Origin: Lunularia cruciata
Taxonomy: Eukaryota; Streptophyta; Marchantiopsida; Lunulariales; Lunulariaceae
Direction of reading: 5' to 3'
Length of the DNA: 64,000 nt
Assembly (NCBI GenBank): GCA_948567375.1
Contig: OX419761.1
Coordinates: 34,572,243-34,636,242, forward strand
A program made the position numbers and the translations under genes. Positions 42,906 through 56,963 of this stretch are shown here, piece after piece (the first letter of the stretch is position 1; each line of letters begins with the position of its first letter). The notes under the pieces were generated by a model. That model was not told the origin of the DNA and searched no databases. It was given only the letters and a program-made list of their open reading frames with translations.

Positions 42906-45900
42906 TATAAAAGACCGAGACCAAGGAGAGAAATAGGAGAATGGAAACTCACATTGGGACACTTGAATGTGGGAAAACTCCAAATGCCTAGCATGAGCTT
43001 TGGCTTTGGTATTTATAGGTACCATACAAGGCCCTTGAGAAGCTTCTCAAGAAGCTTCCTTCTAGAAGCTGCCTACTTGGCATGCAAGCTAAGCTAGTTG
43101 GAAGCTTCTAGAAGCTACTTAATTGAGGTGCAAGCTAAGCTTCCCAAGAAGCTTCTAAGATACTTCCAGAATATCTTAGGCTAATTTGTCTTATGTGTTA
43201 CTTTGTAAGCCCGACTAACTTTGTTGCTAAACTCCATATTGTTACATATTCTCTCGCTGCTAGTTGGTGACGTCCTTGTTGCTAGTGAAGCTTTGAATTC
43301 ATGGATGGTTGTCTGTGCATTCTAGAGGTGAGAAAGAGATTCCCATGTGGCATCATGAAGGGGATACCCTTTCCAAAGGACCTTGTACTCCGTATGTTGG
43401 CGACGGCTTCATCTGGAAGAGTGCTTGCCAAAAATTCCCAGTAAATCAAGGATCACGGTCGGAGATGAGTACATGTGGTATCCCATGATGCTTGAAGACA
43501 TTGTCAAAGTAGATTTGCGCTAAGGTGAGAGCATCCATGGTATCACAGGTTGGTGCCAAGTGGATTTTCTTACTAAGCTTATCCACAAACACCACAATTG
43601 CGGTGTGTCCTTGTTTTGTCTTTGGCAAAACAAGATGTCTGTGATGAGATCCAAGCTCACATGCTCCTAGTGAGTGGTTGAAGGAGTCCACTCGGCTTTT
43701 GGTTGCTGGCCTTGTTACATTGGCAAACTCTTAAACATCTCATGTCATGTTGGGCCACCACCATTGACGTTTGAGGGTACTCAAGGTCTTGTTTCCCCAA
43801 GAGGTAATGCCTCCATACCTTGGTGGCGTATACCATTGTAAGTTGTTCTTGATCTCAAGCAGAGTATTTTTGTTCAACCGTATTGAGTTGGCGAGACACA
43901 AAGGCAATGGGATGGAGTCCATTTGGGAATTCTTGTTGCAACACGGCTCCAATTGCAAAGTTAGAAGCATCAAAATCAACCACACAGGGTAGTTGAGGAT
44001 CACATGGTTGAAGAATGGGTCTTGAAAACACTATATGCTTTAACTTTTGGAATGCTTCTTCATGCTTGGTGGTTCACTAGAAGCTCAAGTTCTTTCCCAA
44101 GAGGTCAGTCAATGGTGCATCCACATGAGCATAATAATGGATGAACCATCGGTAAAAACTAGCCAATCCATTGAATGCCCATACTTTTGTAGCATCCTTC
44201 AGGGTAGGCCAATCAGTAATGGCCTTGATTTTCTCTTCTTCCATCTTGATCCCCTTTGATGAGATCTTATGACCCAAGAATGAATCCTTCTGCCAAAAGG
44301 CACACTTTGACTTCTTGCAGTAAAATTTCCATTGTCGTAGTCATCTTAGGACTTCTCGCACATGATTCACATGTTCTATCTCTATCTTACTATAAATTAA
44401 GATATCATCCAAGAACACCACCACAAACTGATCCAATAGTCCATCCAACACCCAATGCATCTGATCCATGAAGACTATTGGAGCATTAGTGAGTCCAAAA
44501 GGTAGAACTCTCCACTCAAAATGCCCATACCTTGTACGAAAGGTAGTCTTTTGCACATCCTCTCTATCAATAGGAATTTATTAATAGCCATTGCAAAGAT
44601 CCAACTTGGAAAAGTAGCGTGCTCCACTTAGTTGATCAAGCAAGTCATCAATCCGAGGCAAGGGATATGCATTCTTCACGGTTTGCTTATTGAGCCCACA
44701 ATAATCGATACAAAAACAAAGTCTTCCATCATTCTTTAGAACAAATAGTATCGGTGCTCCCCAAGGAGAGGTACTATGTTGTATGAAGTCCTTCTCCAAC
44801 AACTCTGTAAGTGTTGTTTGCAACTCCTCCAACTCCTTTGGTGAAAGCCGATAGATCGATCTACTCATTGGAGTTCTCCCTGGCAATAACTTGATCTTGA
44901 AGGGCATACCTCAATTGGAGGGTAATCCCTTCGGCAGATCATCCGGAAACACGTTTGCAAACTCTTGAACTATCCTATCAACCATTGCTTGATGAGGCTC
45001 TTGGCCCTCCTCCGATTGTTCTTGTGCAATCGGCTTAATCCACACCGCAAATACAGACTTATCTTCCTCCAAAGCTTGCTCTATGGCTGCTTTACTAACC
45101 AACTGCCAATTTATCTCGTGCGGCTTGAGTGGCATTTATAGTTTGAAATTGACCCAAGTATTGCATCCTTGAATTTTGTCCATGTCAAGATTGGTGCAAC
45201 AATCTATCGTTCAGCTTGCTCCACTTGGAATTGCCACCAAAGTTTTGCCACACCATCAATTGGTTTGAAGCCAAGAGAATCTGTTTTTGTTCATCTTGAA
45301 GATTGGTGGCTTTGAAGTAACATTCACAATTAAACACAAAATTCTCCACTGTGCCCGGAAGATTCTTGCCTTCAAACACATTGGGTTTTGGAAATCAAAT
45401 ATGATCTTCTCCATCTCAGACTGGCGCTCTCTCTATATGTTCTCGTTGTTGTTGGTCTCATTCATCCAACAATCGAGTAAGGTGCTCAATTTGTTGCTAC
45501 ATCACAAGGATAACGTCTGGTATTGCTGCCATAGCTACTACTCCCAATTTATCTAATTGATCAACACATAGATACAACACATCCACCTTTCTCGATAAGT
45601 GACAACCGGAAGTATCAAGGGTTCCTCAGACATGGTGATCATATGTAGAAAATCTTGCCCAAAGCGTGAATTGATGTGTGAAGTTGTGCTTGGGTAATAT
45701 CTGGACATGAAAATCCCAATGGTTTGGTGGAAGTGGATTTGATGGATAATAAATTCCATCCATCCCATTCCTGCTCTGATACCAATGTAAAGACCGAGAT
45801 TGAGGAGAGAAATAGGAGAATGGAAACTCACATTGGGACACTTGAATGTGGGAAAACTCCAAATGCCTAGCATGAGCTTTGGCTTTGGTATTTATAGGTA

Positions 45901-46197
45901 GCATACAAGGCACTTAAGAAGCTTCTCAAGAAGCTTCCTCAAGCCACTTTCTTAGAGTGCAAGCCAAGTTAACTAGGAAGCTTCTCAAGAAGCTTCCTTC
46001 TAAGAAGCCACCTACTTGGCGTGCAAGCTAAGCTAGTTGGAAGCTTCTAGAAGCTACTTACTTGAGGTGCAAGCTAAGCTAGCCAATAAGCTTCCCAAGA
46101 AGCTTCCTAGATACTTCCAAAATATTCTAGGTTAATTTGTCTTATGTGCTACTTCGTAAGCCCGACTAACTTTGTCGCTAAATTCCGTATTGTTACA
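42906..46197 (-). mobile_element. Internally deleted relative of the chromovirus, minus strand
   Basis: LTRs at 42906-43246 (341 bp) and 45786-46197 (412 bp) are clearly related to those at 29301/34520. The primer site is at 45773-45784. Flanks AGGGC (42901-42905) and AGTGC (46198-46202) are a 5-bp duplication with one mismatch. Fragments in minus-strand order: Gag 45770-45120, pre-RT and RT 45135-44341, connection 44277-44077, a short RNase H/integrase remnant 44003-43740, integrase core 43691-43446. The protease, much of RNase H and most of integrase are gone. Stops and frameshifts throughout, so it is non-autonomous. Confidence 0.88.
44341..45135 (-). pseudogene. pol: Reverse transcriptase fragments of the deleted chromovirus relative
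   Basis: Frames 45135-44911, 44907-44581 and 44556-44341 keep [55 protein letters not shown] and the catalytic [11 protein letters not shown]. They are separated by single stops, for example after CNGY at about 44580. Confidence 0.8.
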
Positions 46198-46203
46198 AGT
46201 GCT

Positions 46204-47300
46204 CTAGATTGAGAAAAAGAGTTGGAGAGGAGAAAGAGGTGACAAGAGGTGGCTTTTAGAGAGTACTTCAACACAAGTTGCAAGACAAGGAATATGAGAA
46301 TCAACAACAATGCTAATCACTTTGGTGCTAACTAGTTCGCTACAATCACCGAGAGGTTGTTGCATATAACTTTTTGACAATTCTAATGGTAAAGGGTCAA
46401 GAGATTGAAGCTTTTATGAAAATCTATTCTTGGATAACACTTCTTCTCCTAGAGGGTCAAGAGATTCAAGAGAGTGAGAGTCTAGGATTGTAAGAAAATT
46501 TCCACTACAAGAGGCTACATGTTCCATCATATCCATTGCACCTACCAAGGCCCGATGCCCAAAATTGTAAATCCGGCCACCCAAAATTAACTTCTTATAC
46601 TCTTGGCGCCCCATGCACTATATTCAATGGGTGAGTTATTTCTAACAAATTTATAATACTCTACTTTCACTCATTTTCAGCCCATCCTATCACTTGTCTC
46701 TTCACCTCTCTCTCTCTCGCTCATTCCATCTCTCTCATTTCAATTCAGCTTGCACCGGTCTAGCAGATAGCATTTCCTTGCACACCTATTTACCTCCTAT
46801 TCTCTAACATTTCTTGACTAGAAACCCCTGAGTTCTCCTTTTGATACACAGATTCTGATTTTGAAAATTCCCTCTCTCAAATCTATGCTCTCCTTTTGAT
46901 TAGGATCACTATGATTTTGAAAATTCACAAGCCACACAAACTCTTTAGCTTGTTTTCATTCTCATCTTTAGTTTCTAGAGATTTTGGTTATGGAAATTAT
47001 GGCCAAGGAGGAAGATTGTAATTTTGAAAATTCCCTTTGAGCAGCACGGAGGACTGGTCAAGCAGCTTAGCTTGTTTTGAAGAGGCCACATAAACCCTTA
47101 GGTTGTTTTGGCATCTGCCAAGTGGCATCCCTCCTTGACATGGTACATATGTAATTGAGATTAGTCCTTTCATGTTGGCATGCTAATATGGGCCCGGAAC
47201 TTAAAAAATCAGGCAAAGGAATCTACCAAATAAAAAAGAGGAGAAGAGAAAAAGAAACCTTCAAATAGAGCCATGACTTTATTGAAAGATGTTTTTGTTA
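46204..47300. other. Spacer; no recognisable gene
   Basis: A 66-codon minus-strand frame at 46414-46614 has no recognisable motif. 46700-47050 contains repeated 'gattttgaaaattcc' phrases (about 46858, 46912 and 47022). Confidence 0.45.
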
Positions 47301-47732
47301 GGGGAATTTTCACAAATAGGCACACTTAAAATTTTATTTGCAAAAATGGGCGGATTGCGATTGAAAGTATCCACCAAGTTCGTTGTAACCTTGGAAGATG
47401 GGCAGCAAACATCAAACCTATCCGCTTTGTTGAACTCCACTTAAAAGGGAAGTGGCTGCATGGTGCATATCTGGCTAAGCCGGATGCACAATTCGTCCAT
47501 TATGTCTAGCGTTTCAGAAGCATCAAATACATTTAGAGACATTGAGATTCTGAGTTCTATAGGAGAGACGGAAATAGTACAGTGCAATGAAATGTGGAGT
47601 AGATGGTGTTCAGCAAAATCAACCATGCTTGCAAATAAAACTCAAGAATCAGCCTATTTTTGCAAATAAAATCTAGAATCCACCCATTTTCGCAAATAAA
47701 ATTTTATGATGATCCATTTATGAAAATTTTCC
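47301..47732. mobile_element. Short non-autonomous element with about 55-bp terminal inverted repeats
   Basis: The left end GGGGAATTTTCACAAAT and the reverse complement of the right end GGAAAATTTTCATAAAT pair, continuing through 'aaaattttatttgc(a/g)aaaatggg(c/t)ggatt'. Subterminal 'tttgcaaataaaa' repeats follow inside the right end. Possible 9-bp flanking duplications match at only about 6 of 9 positions. Length and repeat size suit a small Mutator-like MITE. The central 280 bp is not repeat-like and could be captured host DNA. Confidence 0.6.
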
Positions 47733-47739
47733 TTTCCTT

Positions 47740-50700
47740 TATCTTATCTTTAATTTTTACAGGACCTCTTGCAAAAATTTGCGAGACCCTTTGCTACTCC
47801 CGTAAACATCCCGAAACAACTATTCTTGATACGCCATAATGCTTGTGATAGAAGTCATGGATTCCTGGAACCCGTCTCATCGACCAATGAGCAAGCATGC
47901 AGCTCCTTTCTCGTACTGGCACTAGAGTAAGTCCCGTGCATGATTCACGGGGCATCCCCATCTTGTCATTCTGTCCCCAGAAGCAGTTTCGCCTCTCGTC
48001 CCGAGCGCTTCGGGGATAAAGATTACACTAGAATATTTTATGTTTTTAGGGACTACCCTACTACAGTATTTTCTCTTTGTTAAACAAACAGGAACACACG
48101 TGGTCTTGTACTCTACTTCATCGGGTATCCAATGCTCCTAGACGGATAATGCCTCTCAAGAGAGTGACAAACTAATACATCAGACATGCAACACAACTAC
48201 AGCATCAAGATTCTAATCAAACACGTCCTGTTATCTGGTTACGATGGAATAGAGTAATTTGGAAGACAGAGTGACACACAAAAAGGGTTTACTACTACTG
48301 TAGCACACCGTACAGCATCGAAAGCATAACTTCTTCGTATCGATAAACTGCTTAAGCCCCAAAGCTTGCAAGTAATTTTTAGTGAGAAAAAGGCGAGCGC
48401 GTAGAGAACACGAAGGATGGGAGGAAGTTCTCATGAAGCCCTACTACAATAAGGAGACAAAAAAGATAAAAAGGAAGGGAAATCCACTGGTATCGGTAGG
48501 AGAGATCTGCACTATTGCACGTAATGGATCCGAGCTATGCAAAACTATTTTGAGTCACCTACCCAGATTTACATGATCACGGTTAGTTATCGGACCGGAT
48601 GCCTTCTCACTTAAGTTTTAATGAGTTGGATGTCCATGTTATGTACTCGCTATTATGTCTTATACATCTTAAGAATTAAACTAGATGTCAAAATATATTT
48701 CATGTGATTTAAAGTTTGTTTAAATCATACAAGTTTCACTACGTGATATTTTAAAAATTCATTCTCATTTCTCTTTCTGGTCTTGACATGTCATATATAG
48801 GTACTCTTCATAGACATCTAAAATATGTATTTTAATAAATATTAGTCTGATGCAATGAAAAAAAACTATTGAGAGATTTTAATCAAAGAGAATTATAATT
48901 CATATTAATTTTATGGTATGATGAATTTTTTTATTTTAACATTACTAAAGAGGATATTAAATTAAATTTAAAAAAATTGGGTTGTTTCTGTATCTATAAA
49001 GCAAGAACAATTCCCTTCTACACTACTTTTATTTTGAAGCTTTGAAAGATTCTTATTATATTTAGAATACATAAGATAAATGAGCTTTCGTTTGGTTTGA
49101 TAGATTTCAATGTTATAGTTTACATTTATCCTTGGATTGAACCTTATACTATATCTGCTTCTCGGGAATGTAGTTAACTAACTTTCTAGTGTACCGGATA
49201 AAAAATCATAAGACCTTAATATTTAGGTTCCTTCTTTTCATCCTCGAAATCATTAATTCTAATAGACTAAAGAGAACTTATAGATATATATATCTCACTT
49301 TAGTGAGCCCTTTTTTATTTAAGATTACTACTAAGTTGGGCTAAATCTTTTGTAATGTTCAATCCATCTCAAGATGAGCATTATTGTTTTCATTATTGTT
49401 TATGTTACACTATCACTTATTGGATTTTTCTCATCCATGTCATCTTTTTGAAAATATATAGGTAAACTCATCATACATTAATTTCACATGATCACTTTTA
49501 AATATTCGATGAAATCCATGGTAGTCCTTTATTAATTCCTGGAATTAATTCCATGAGAGACTATATACACCTCATCTATGTATAGGTAGACTTTGCTTTC
49601 TGGTTAAGGTCTAATTTTAATCGAAATTAAAACCAATATCTATGATATGTTATTTATATATTCTATCATATTATAGTTTATTACATCGATGGTTTGAAGT
49701 CGAATCTATGACTGACTTCTGCGTTCCTATAAACCCATTGACCGTTATAGTACAGACTTGTACTCATGCAATGCTTGGGCTAGTTTGGGTAATTTTAAGC
49801 AATTATCAAAACGTGTATCTTAAAAATAAAAATAAAAAATACTTTAAATTTACTGGAAAATATCATTCAGACATATGTTGCGATCAAAGGTACTGTATAA
49901 AAATGTGATGAAGTTAAGTAATGAAGTAATGAAGCTACGTTCTGAAGTTATTAAAAAAAAAAACCGATGTTGTATTGTTTTATATATATGTATTATATTC
50001 GTAGTTATGCATTCTGAAGTTATTTAAAAAAAACCGATGTTATATTCATAATAAAGTATAACACTAAATAGATCAATGAGATTTTTACTAGGGAGATATG
50101 TCTTAATTCTCTTTATTATTAATTTAATGTCATTTTCCATTAATATATTTAACATACAATCAAATACTTTTGCATAATCTTGTATTTTCAAGAATTTGAT
50201 ATAACTATATTATAAAATTGTACATATTTTAGCCATTATGAATTTTCAATTATATTAGGCAAAATTATTTGATGCTTTCCATCTAAAAAATTGGAAGAAC
50301 TATGCAGAATAATTACCTGAACTATTACAAACTATAAAGTCTATCAAGATAGTGGAAGATCAATTATATGCTCTGTTATAATGCGATTAATTATTATTGT
50401 ACACTTCGATTTGAGAATATTAAGAGTTTAAAAATAAATTGTATATCTTTTATATAGACTATGAGTAACTATCTAAATAACTGAAATAAAAAATAATAAA
50501 ATTACTAAATAGGACAAATTTTAAGTTCATGTCACGAGATTGAGTATTTCATTTTCTCAAAATACATTGATAAATTAAGACATCAATTTTGATTGCATAT
50601 AATATGCATTATTATGCTAATATTTCACATATTATTTTGGTTTCCAAAAATCTAAAATTTTATATATCCGTTTTGAATCAAAGGTAATTTACCTTTAAGC

Positions 50701-53150
50701 TCATACTTGATTCTCAAACTTTTACTTTAATTTATGGTTGTTTAATGAATTTTTATCATTTATGCTATAATTATTTAGAAGACAAAAGAGATTCAAATAA
50801 AACTTCCATATATGATATCCAAAAGCTTAGACCTCTTATATTTAGTTCTAAATTTTTATTTAGATATGTGATAACTAGTGAGTTTTAGTGCTAAATCTCC
50901 AAATTTTATCTTATATTGATTTTGGTTAACTTTTTGTGACGTGGAGACTTCCTTGGTGAAAATTTTATTTTGAAGAGCATAGTGTAATGTAAATCTACAT
51001 ACTTAAATAAATAAATCAAGCAAAATTTATATCTGGATTCATAATTTGTATGGTCAATTACCCTCATTAGTAAGACTAGAAAGACGAATATACTAATTGA
51101 GTAATGAAAATTAAGGGCTAATGTGTTTCTTTTTCTACAGCGTTGTTTTAAAGGATTTTATTGAAATAAATTTTATTTTTTTACAATATGATTTAAAAAT
51201 AAATTATATATTTTAATTCTCGGTGAATTTAATCATGTCTACTGTATTTGTTATACAAACTAAAATTTTATTATTTAAATATAATCCTTAAAATGATAAT
51301 GATGTGATATGATTTTATGGTAATTTTATGAAATTAAGCGTTAATATCTCCAATGAGACGAACCCATTCAAGGGGACCGGGGCCAACTTGCAGGCATCCC
51401 ACTTCTCAACGCAAACATTTATATCAAAGTAATGAAAATCGAAAGATATCAATACTCAAAGTATGATTAGGCCATGAAACTATCGCTAACGAGTATTAAT
51501 GCAAGTTGGCTTTGGCTCGAGACACGGCAATCCACTAGGATGGTTGTCATGCGATACATCGGACATCTACGCCATGAATTACTGAGCAATAAATTTTTTC
51601 AGATCGAGTACTGAGATCCATAATGGACCATTATGTTCGTCGTTGCAGTCTGCAATTCATAAATGTTTACGTCTATCTACTCTACTCTACTCCTCTTTGC
51701 GTAGACCGATCTCCCCTTTCAATGCTAGATTGAGACGATATCAACGAGAGAACTCGTGAAGATTCTGATCCCCTAGGCGCACACCCGGTCTCAGAGCTGT
51801 AAAGACAGTAACTGCACCACTGCATTCTCCTTCACGTGATGCGTTTGTGACCTGAACTCCATCCACCTTGTCTCTCTAGTTTGTTAGTCGTGAGTACATA
51901 TACGCATACTTTTTGCTGCAGATTTTAGGATCCGACATGTACCACTATCAGCTCATGCACTGCAAGTAGCTGAATCGAGCACAACTACGGCCACATTTTC
52001 AAGCATGCTCTTTTGTGTTTCAACTTTCTCCTCGGGCATGCTATTCCTTTTCTGTTGAATCTTGGTGCTTCTCGTCGGCAAAACGGCTTGTCTACTCTTG
52101 ATTTGATTTACAAACTCAGAAAGTGCTCTTGACTGGAGAACAATTCCAACCTAGCCTTTTGATGGCTACAATTAGGCACCGTTTGTGCGAGCCTGAAATC
52201 TGAGATAGCATATGATAGTATATGCGGAATATCGATCCAACCGTATTGAGCATACTTCCGGTTGTCTCTAGTCTCCCGTAGCAAAACTTCTACAGTCTTG
52301 CTAGAGTTTTACTCCAGCTGAAGTTCTGGAATTAAGAGGACCATAAGCTGCACGTTACAGTTCACGCACTGCGTTTACGACGCAAGACAGTTCAAACTTA
52401 CAGAAAATTGCCAAACGCACACAGATGCACTTTCCATGAACGGGTCAGGAGAGTGAGCGTGAACTTCACTCTAACCTCCGGTCGAGAAGGTCTTAGAGCG
52501 TGTATATGATCAAAGGGCCCGATCATATGATCATATACAGCAAAACGATGATGCCAAACGGGATCTTCCACCGAAATCCGCAGGCGCTAGTTAGCCCAGA
52601 TGAGGGTAATATTGGATCACTCAACTAATGCCCAAAACCAAAGAATCGATTCCTGAAGCGCCAATTCATGAGACAAGATCTGGAGGTAAAAATCGAGCCC
52701 AAGTCTACGAACAGGGAGATCATCGACTACAATAGATGAACTTCGTCTGTGGGTTCTGGCATGACAATATTATCCCATTAGTATGAAAGTGAAGATGGAT
52801 TGTTCTCCACGGTACTGTCATCGATGTGCGCCTGTCAAATCATCACAAGTGGTCCCCGATAGTTTGACAAGTGTCTTAGTCTGTGCCTCTGGTCCACCCT
52901 CTGTGAGAAGAACCCCCATACGCTTTTGTCCTATTAAGGTTCTTGACAGTGCCGTAATTTCTCGCCTCATAAACTCTGGTGCTCGCATAGGCATCTCGAA
53001 GTGGGAGTCTTTGGAATTCACGTCCACAATGTTCGCGGAGCTCAAGGAATCGGCTGCGATGTAATGTCAACAAATGAGAAGAATAAAGTCCTGTAATACG
53101 AGGAGTTAAAGTGCCGTCCACGACGTAAGGCTTGTAGATTGGTTGTTCGG
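47740..53150. other. Largely AT-rich spacer, no recognisable gene
   Basis: 48600-51350 is strongly AT-rich with stops in all frames. From 51350 composition becomes more balanced towards the NHL gene, so 52700-53215 may hold its promoter and 5' UTR. The opposing frames at 52783-53064 and 52876-53217 match nothing I know. Confidence 0.5.
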
Positions 53151-53215
53151 TGGCCCGATCGAGATTACTGCACAAGAGGTTTTGACATCCTTTGTAAGCT
53201 CGCGCAACAGCAGTC

Positions 53216-56104
53216 ATGGGATTGTTTCAGTGGCTTTCTGTGTTTCTTCTATGTGCTGCTAGTTTCGATCTAGGCAGCTGTGCGAGAGTGCGGCATTTGG
53301 AGTACATGGCTGAAAACTCCGACTCTGAACCCGTGGTGATGTCTCGACGCGACGGTGGGTCTGATCATCCCCGGAGCGTGAACTGTGAAATTCATAGTGG
53401 GAAAAATTCTCCAGACGTTGTAGCAATGCGGACGGTGTGACTCTCGTGTGTGGATTGTAGACTGGGTCCTGTTTGTTTCTCTCTTGAAGGGAGTGGATTT
53501 GTGGACGAAAGCTGTGGGTAGAGAGGTTTCATGCATGTAAATCAGTTTCATCCCTGGTGCGAGTTGTTACGGACCTCATTGCTTGGATTGGAGGACCATC
53601 TGATCTTTGCCGATCATCTTCCATCGAATGATGGGTTATTTCTGCTTGTGTTGTGTGGGTCTCACTCGGGTAACGTCGAGCATTTGGTGAATCTGTAGTC
53701 GTCGGTCTGTATTCTGTTGACGCGAGGTGATTCTTGCTACTTTTTCTCGTCACTTATTCGGTGGGATTCAAAGTAGAGGTCTCTTTCTCGAGATAAGTAG
53801 CTCCACGGGATAATTCAGAATGTCGGTCTGTAGTAGCCTTTTTTTGCCGAGGATACTACCCTGATGGTCAGACTGACAACTTGACCTTATTTTCAGTCAC
53901 ATGTTGAAATCATGCATCCCTTTTAGCCGTAATAGAAATTAGGGTTTTAAGTAGAAAAAATTACTGTGAACTCTACAGGACCCAGGGAGTGCTCCAAACA
54001 CTTACTTCTTCCCTGCAACAATCCCCGGATAGTGAGACATTAGGATACGGACTTGTGCAGTGTCGGTTCTGTCCTGGACAACAGCATATTTAGATTGGAG
54101 AGCTTTGCTTTCTGATGGGCTGTCTATGTTCGTTTCGACAGACATCATCTACGAGGAAGGATTTATCGTGGAAACTGTCCTCGATGAAAACAAGATCAAT
54201 TCCTCGATCTACAGCACTCTCCCAGTACCAGGGGGGGACTACATCTATGCACTTGACATGACCGCCAGTCAAGTCCTTAAAATTAAGATACCTGTTGATC
54301 CAGGTAAGTGTTGAAGTGGTGGTGAACTTTGATTGCTCTTGTTTGCTAGAGGATCGGCATCCCCCTTCCTTTCTGCAGGTACAACTATGCCAATTCTGAC
54401 TTTCAAAGGTTTTTCCTGCAGGCACCGTGATCGGTCAAATTGCAGGTTCGTATGACGGTGAGGCAGGACACAGGGACGGTCTAGGCAAGGATTCTCTCTT
54501 CAATCATCCAAGGGATTTCACAGTCGACGATGTTGGGAACATCTACGTGGCTGACGTAAGGGCCCGTGTTATAAGGAAGATAGATACTGACGGTTTGTCT
54601 TCCTACCGGCTCTGCCTTATTTATGTTTTTCCCGTAAAGCAAGATTTCAAGGAAAATCGCACAAGGATACTGTTAAATACATGGCCACGGGTGTTGAACT
54701 TGTATTCTAAAGGTCATCTCATGAAAGGGGCTTCCAATTGTCCTTGAAATCAACGAAGTTGGCTTTCGTGAATGGCAGGCATGGTATCTACTATAGTCGG
54801 AGAGTCGAACGTGACTGGGAATTCCGACGGTGAGGGCAAGTATGCGCATTTTTCTTCTGACTTCTCTGTGACCTACATACCAAGCATGTGCTCTCTCATC
54901 GTGGCCGATAGGGGAAATAGACGTCTTCGCCAAATTCGGTTAAAAAAGCAAGCTGTTTGCCATCCAGGTCATACGGCAAGGTACATACCTTCAGTGGTGT
55001 GATGGTGTTAATGTTCAAGTTTGATTGTGTTGAGGTGGTGGATCGTGCAGTAGAGTAAGGAGCAGGACTAGAATTTTAAGTACAACATTCCTCAGCTGAG
55101 GGACAGTAATTTTTTTGTTGCCGACCTTGAGTGATCAGGGGTTTCAAAGCAATATGGCTACGGCATTGCGCAAAAAAATATAAATCCATGCTCCTACTTT
55201 ATACGCTTCTGGAGGTACTGAGTGGCTGCAATCATGAGCCTTTATTACGACCTAAGCATTGTTGTTTCTTGCTGTGTCCAGTGGTTTCGCCGTTGACCTT
55301 CAGGGGTTGCTCCTCGTGGTTGCTTCAACTGTTGTGATGACGGTAATAGGTGTTTTAACATTCAAACATGTTAAGTTGAGTGAAAGGCTGGCTGGGCTCC
55401 ATGTGGTAAGTTATGCTTGTCTCGCTTCTACTACTACTCAAAATCACGTATCTGTGAAATGCACGATGATCTCCATTCATATTTAATTTCATTGCCTCCT
55501 GCACACCCAGTTATTGGAAGTATATCTTAGCAATAAATGATATATCGCTTCACCAAAGTTTTTAGTGTTTTGAACTGAGTGGGGTTTGAGCATTGTTCTC
55601 CGTAACCTTGCTAATAGAAGTTTATACCGCGGAAGCCTAATTGCAAGTTCCACCTGTAAGAAACGTCCCGTCTTCGTAATTATGCAGATGAACAGGTTGA
55701 TGTTGAGAAACACCAGCCCCTTGCGGACACCTTTGCAGCAAAGCCATCGTGGACATCCTTGCTTGATGGGAAATGGCACTTCGCCAGTTTTACAAACCTC
55801 GAGTGTGCCGGCTGAATTCTTTCATCCTAGGCAACCTGATCTTATTGACTTCAACAGCAATTCATCTGAAGAAGGCCGACTTTTTAATTCGGCGAATCGG
55901 CCAAATCATGCGGCAGATCGACCTCATCATGCAGCGTTCATTCTGGATGGCAATAATTCCTGTATTGGACCTGGCGATGAAGCAGCATACGCCATAACTG
56001 GCTCTGGATTAGCATACACCCAGAGTGCTCCGGGATCTCTAGACTTTAATAGAGAAGACGAGGAAGAGAACGAAATCAGGAAGCTGTTGGAGACCACACG
56101 TTAA
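53216..56104 (+). CDS. NHL-repeat membrane protein, multi-exon host gene
   Basis: The start is a Met with a hydrophobic signal peptide (FQWLSVFLLCAASFDLGSC). Exons by splice signals and conserved protein: exon 1 from 53216 (end not settled), 54142-54303, 54422-54592, 54779-54980, 55282-55405, and a last exon from 55688 or 55696. The middle exons read as NHL beta-propeller blades: EEGFIVETVLDENK and ALDMTASQVLKIKIP; NHPRDFTVDDVGNIYVADVRARVIRKID; STIVGESNVTGNSDGEG and LIVADRGNRRLRQI. Exon 5 gives a membrane span (LLLVVASTVVMTVIGVLTF), followed by a cytosolic tail ending EENEIRKLLETTR. This resembles plant NHL-domain proteins with one C-terminal span, of unknown biochemical role. No frame damage is seen in the blades. 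Confidence 0.78.
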
Positions 56105-56119
56105 CTAAGATAGTTTAGG

Positions 56120-56955
56120 AATCGCAATACTCGTACTCTCTTTTAGTGTAAATTATTGCATCGTAGAAGTGCGGTTAGGGTTAGCTGACAACCCATCGCA
56201 GGGGGTGTAGCCAGTGCCGGTCCTACAATTTTGTACAGTGTCTCAAGACAATTTTGTAGATATCTGTTTCTGTTTCGAACTTCAGCGGCTAACATCTTCA
56301 TGCTTTCTAGTGTGCATAGTTGAGAACTTGCTCCACTGTACCTGATAGAAGCATACAGACTTTACGATTTTCAAACTGGCTCTGGACGCTCAAATGGACA
56401 AGAGTTTCTTGGATATGATTGTTCTACACCTTGCCGGAGCCGTATGTCACCCGCTACATTTTAATGAAAACCATTGCCGATCTGATCTTCTCCTTTCCAG
56501 AAAGAGAAAGGAGAATGAAAGGAGTATGAACATTCGACAAGGGTATGAAAGTAACTTCAAACCAATCCACGTAGCGGATTCCGCACCGCTCGAAAACAGC
56601 AGAATGCAGTGAACGTACACAGTGGGTGATAATTTGTTGCCAAAATTCATCCTCCATATCGATTCCCGCATTCCATTCAAACACTAGAGAATCCATAGTG
56701 TATATAAAGAGACAATACTTCTATCTTAATTTTTTTGATATTCTTATTTTACCATGCGACGGGAGAAGAACATCGTGGTTCGATATCGTAGAGAGGAGCG
56801 AAACACCGAAACGAAAAGTAGAGAATGGACTGAAATCAAAACATTTACATGTAGATGTAACAATGGGTTAAAAGATATTATCATAAAATAGATAAAGATA
56901 TTGTAAGTGTAAAAAAAATTAAAAATGTTCAGTATAATACTAATTACAATATTTA
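56120..56955. other. 3' flank of the NHL gene; no gene seen
   Basis: Probably 3' UTR for the first few hundred bases, then AT-rich spacer up to the MULE. Confidence 0.5.
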
Positions 56956-56963
56956 TTTATTTA

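Noticed and set aside
52783-53217. Opposing ORFs upstream of the NHL gene
   Set aside because: No recognisable domain; the position suggests promoter or 5' UTR of the NHL gene.
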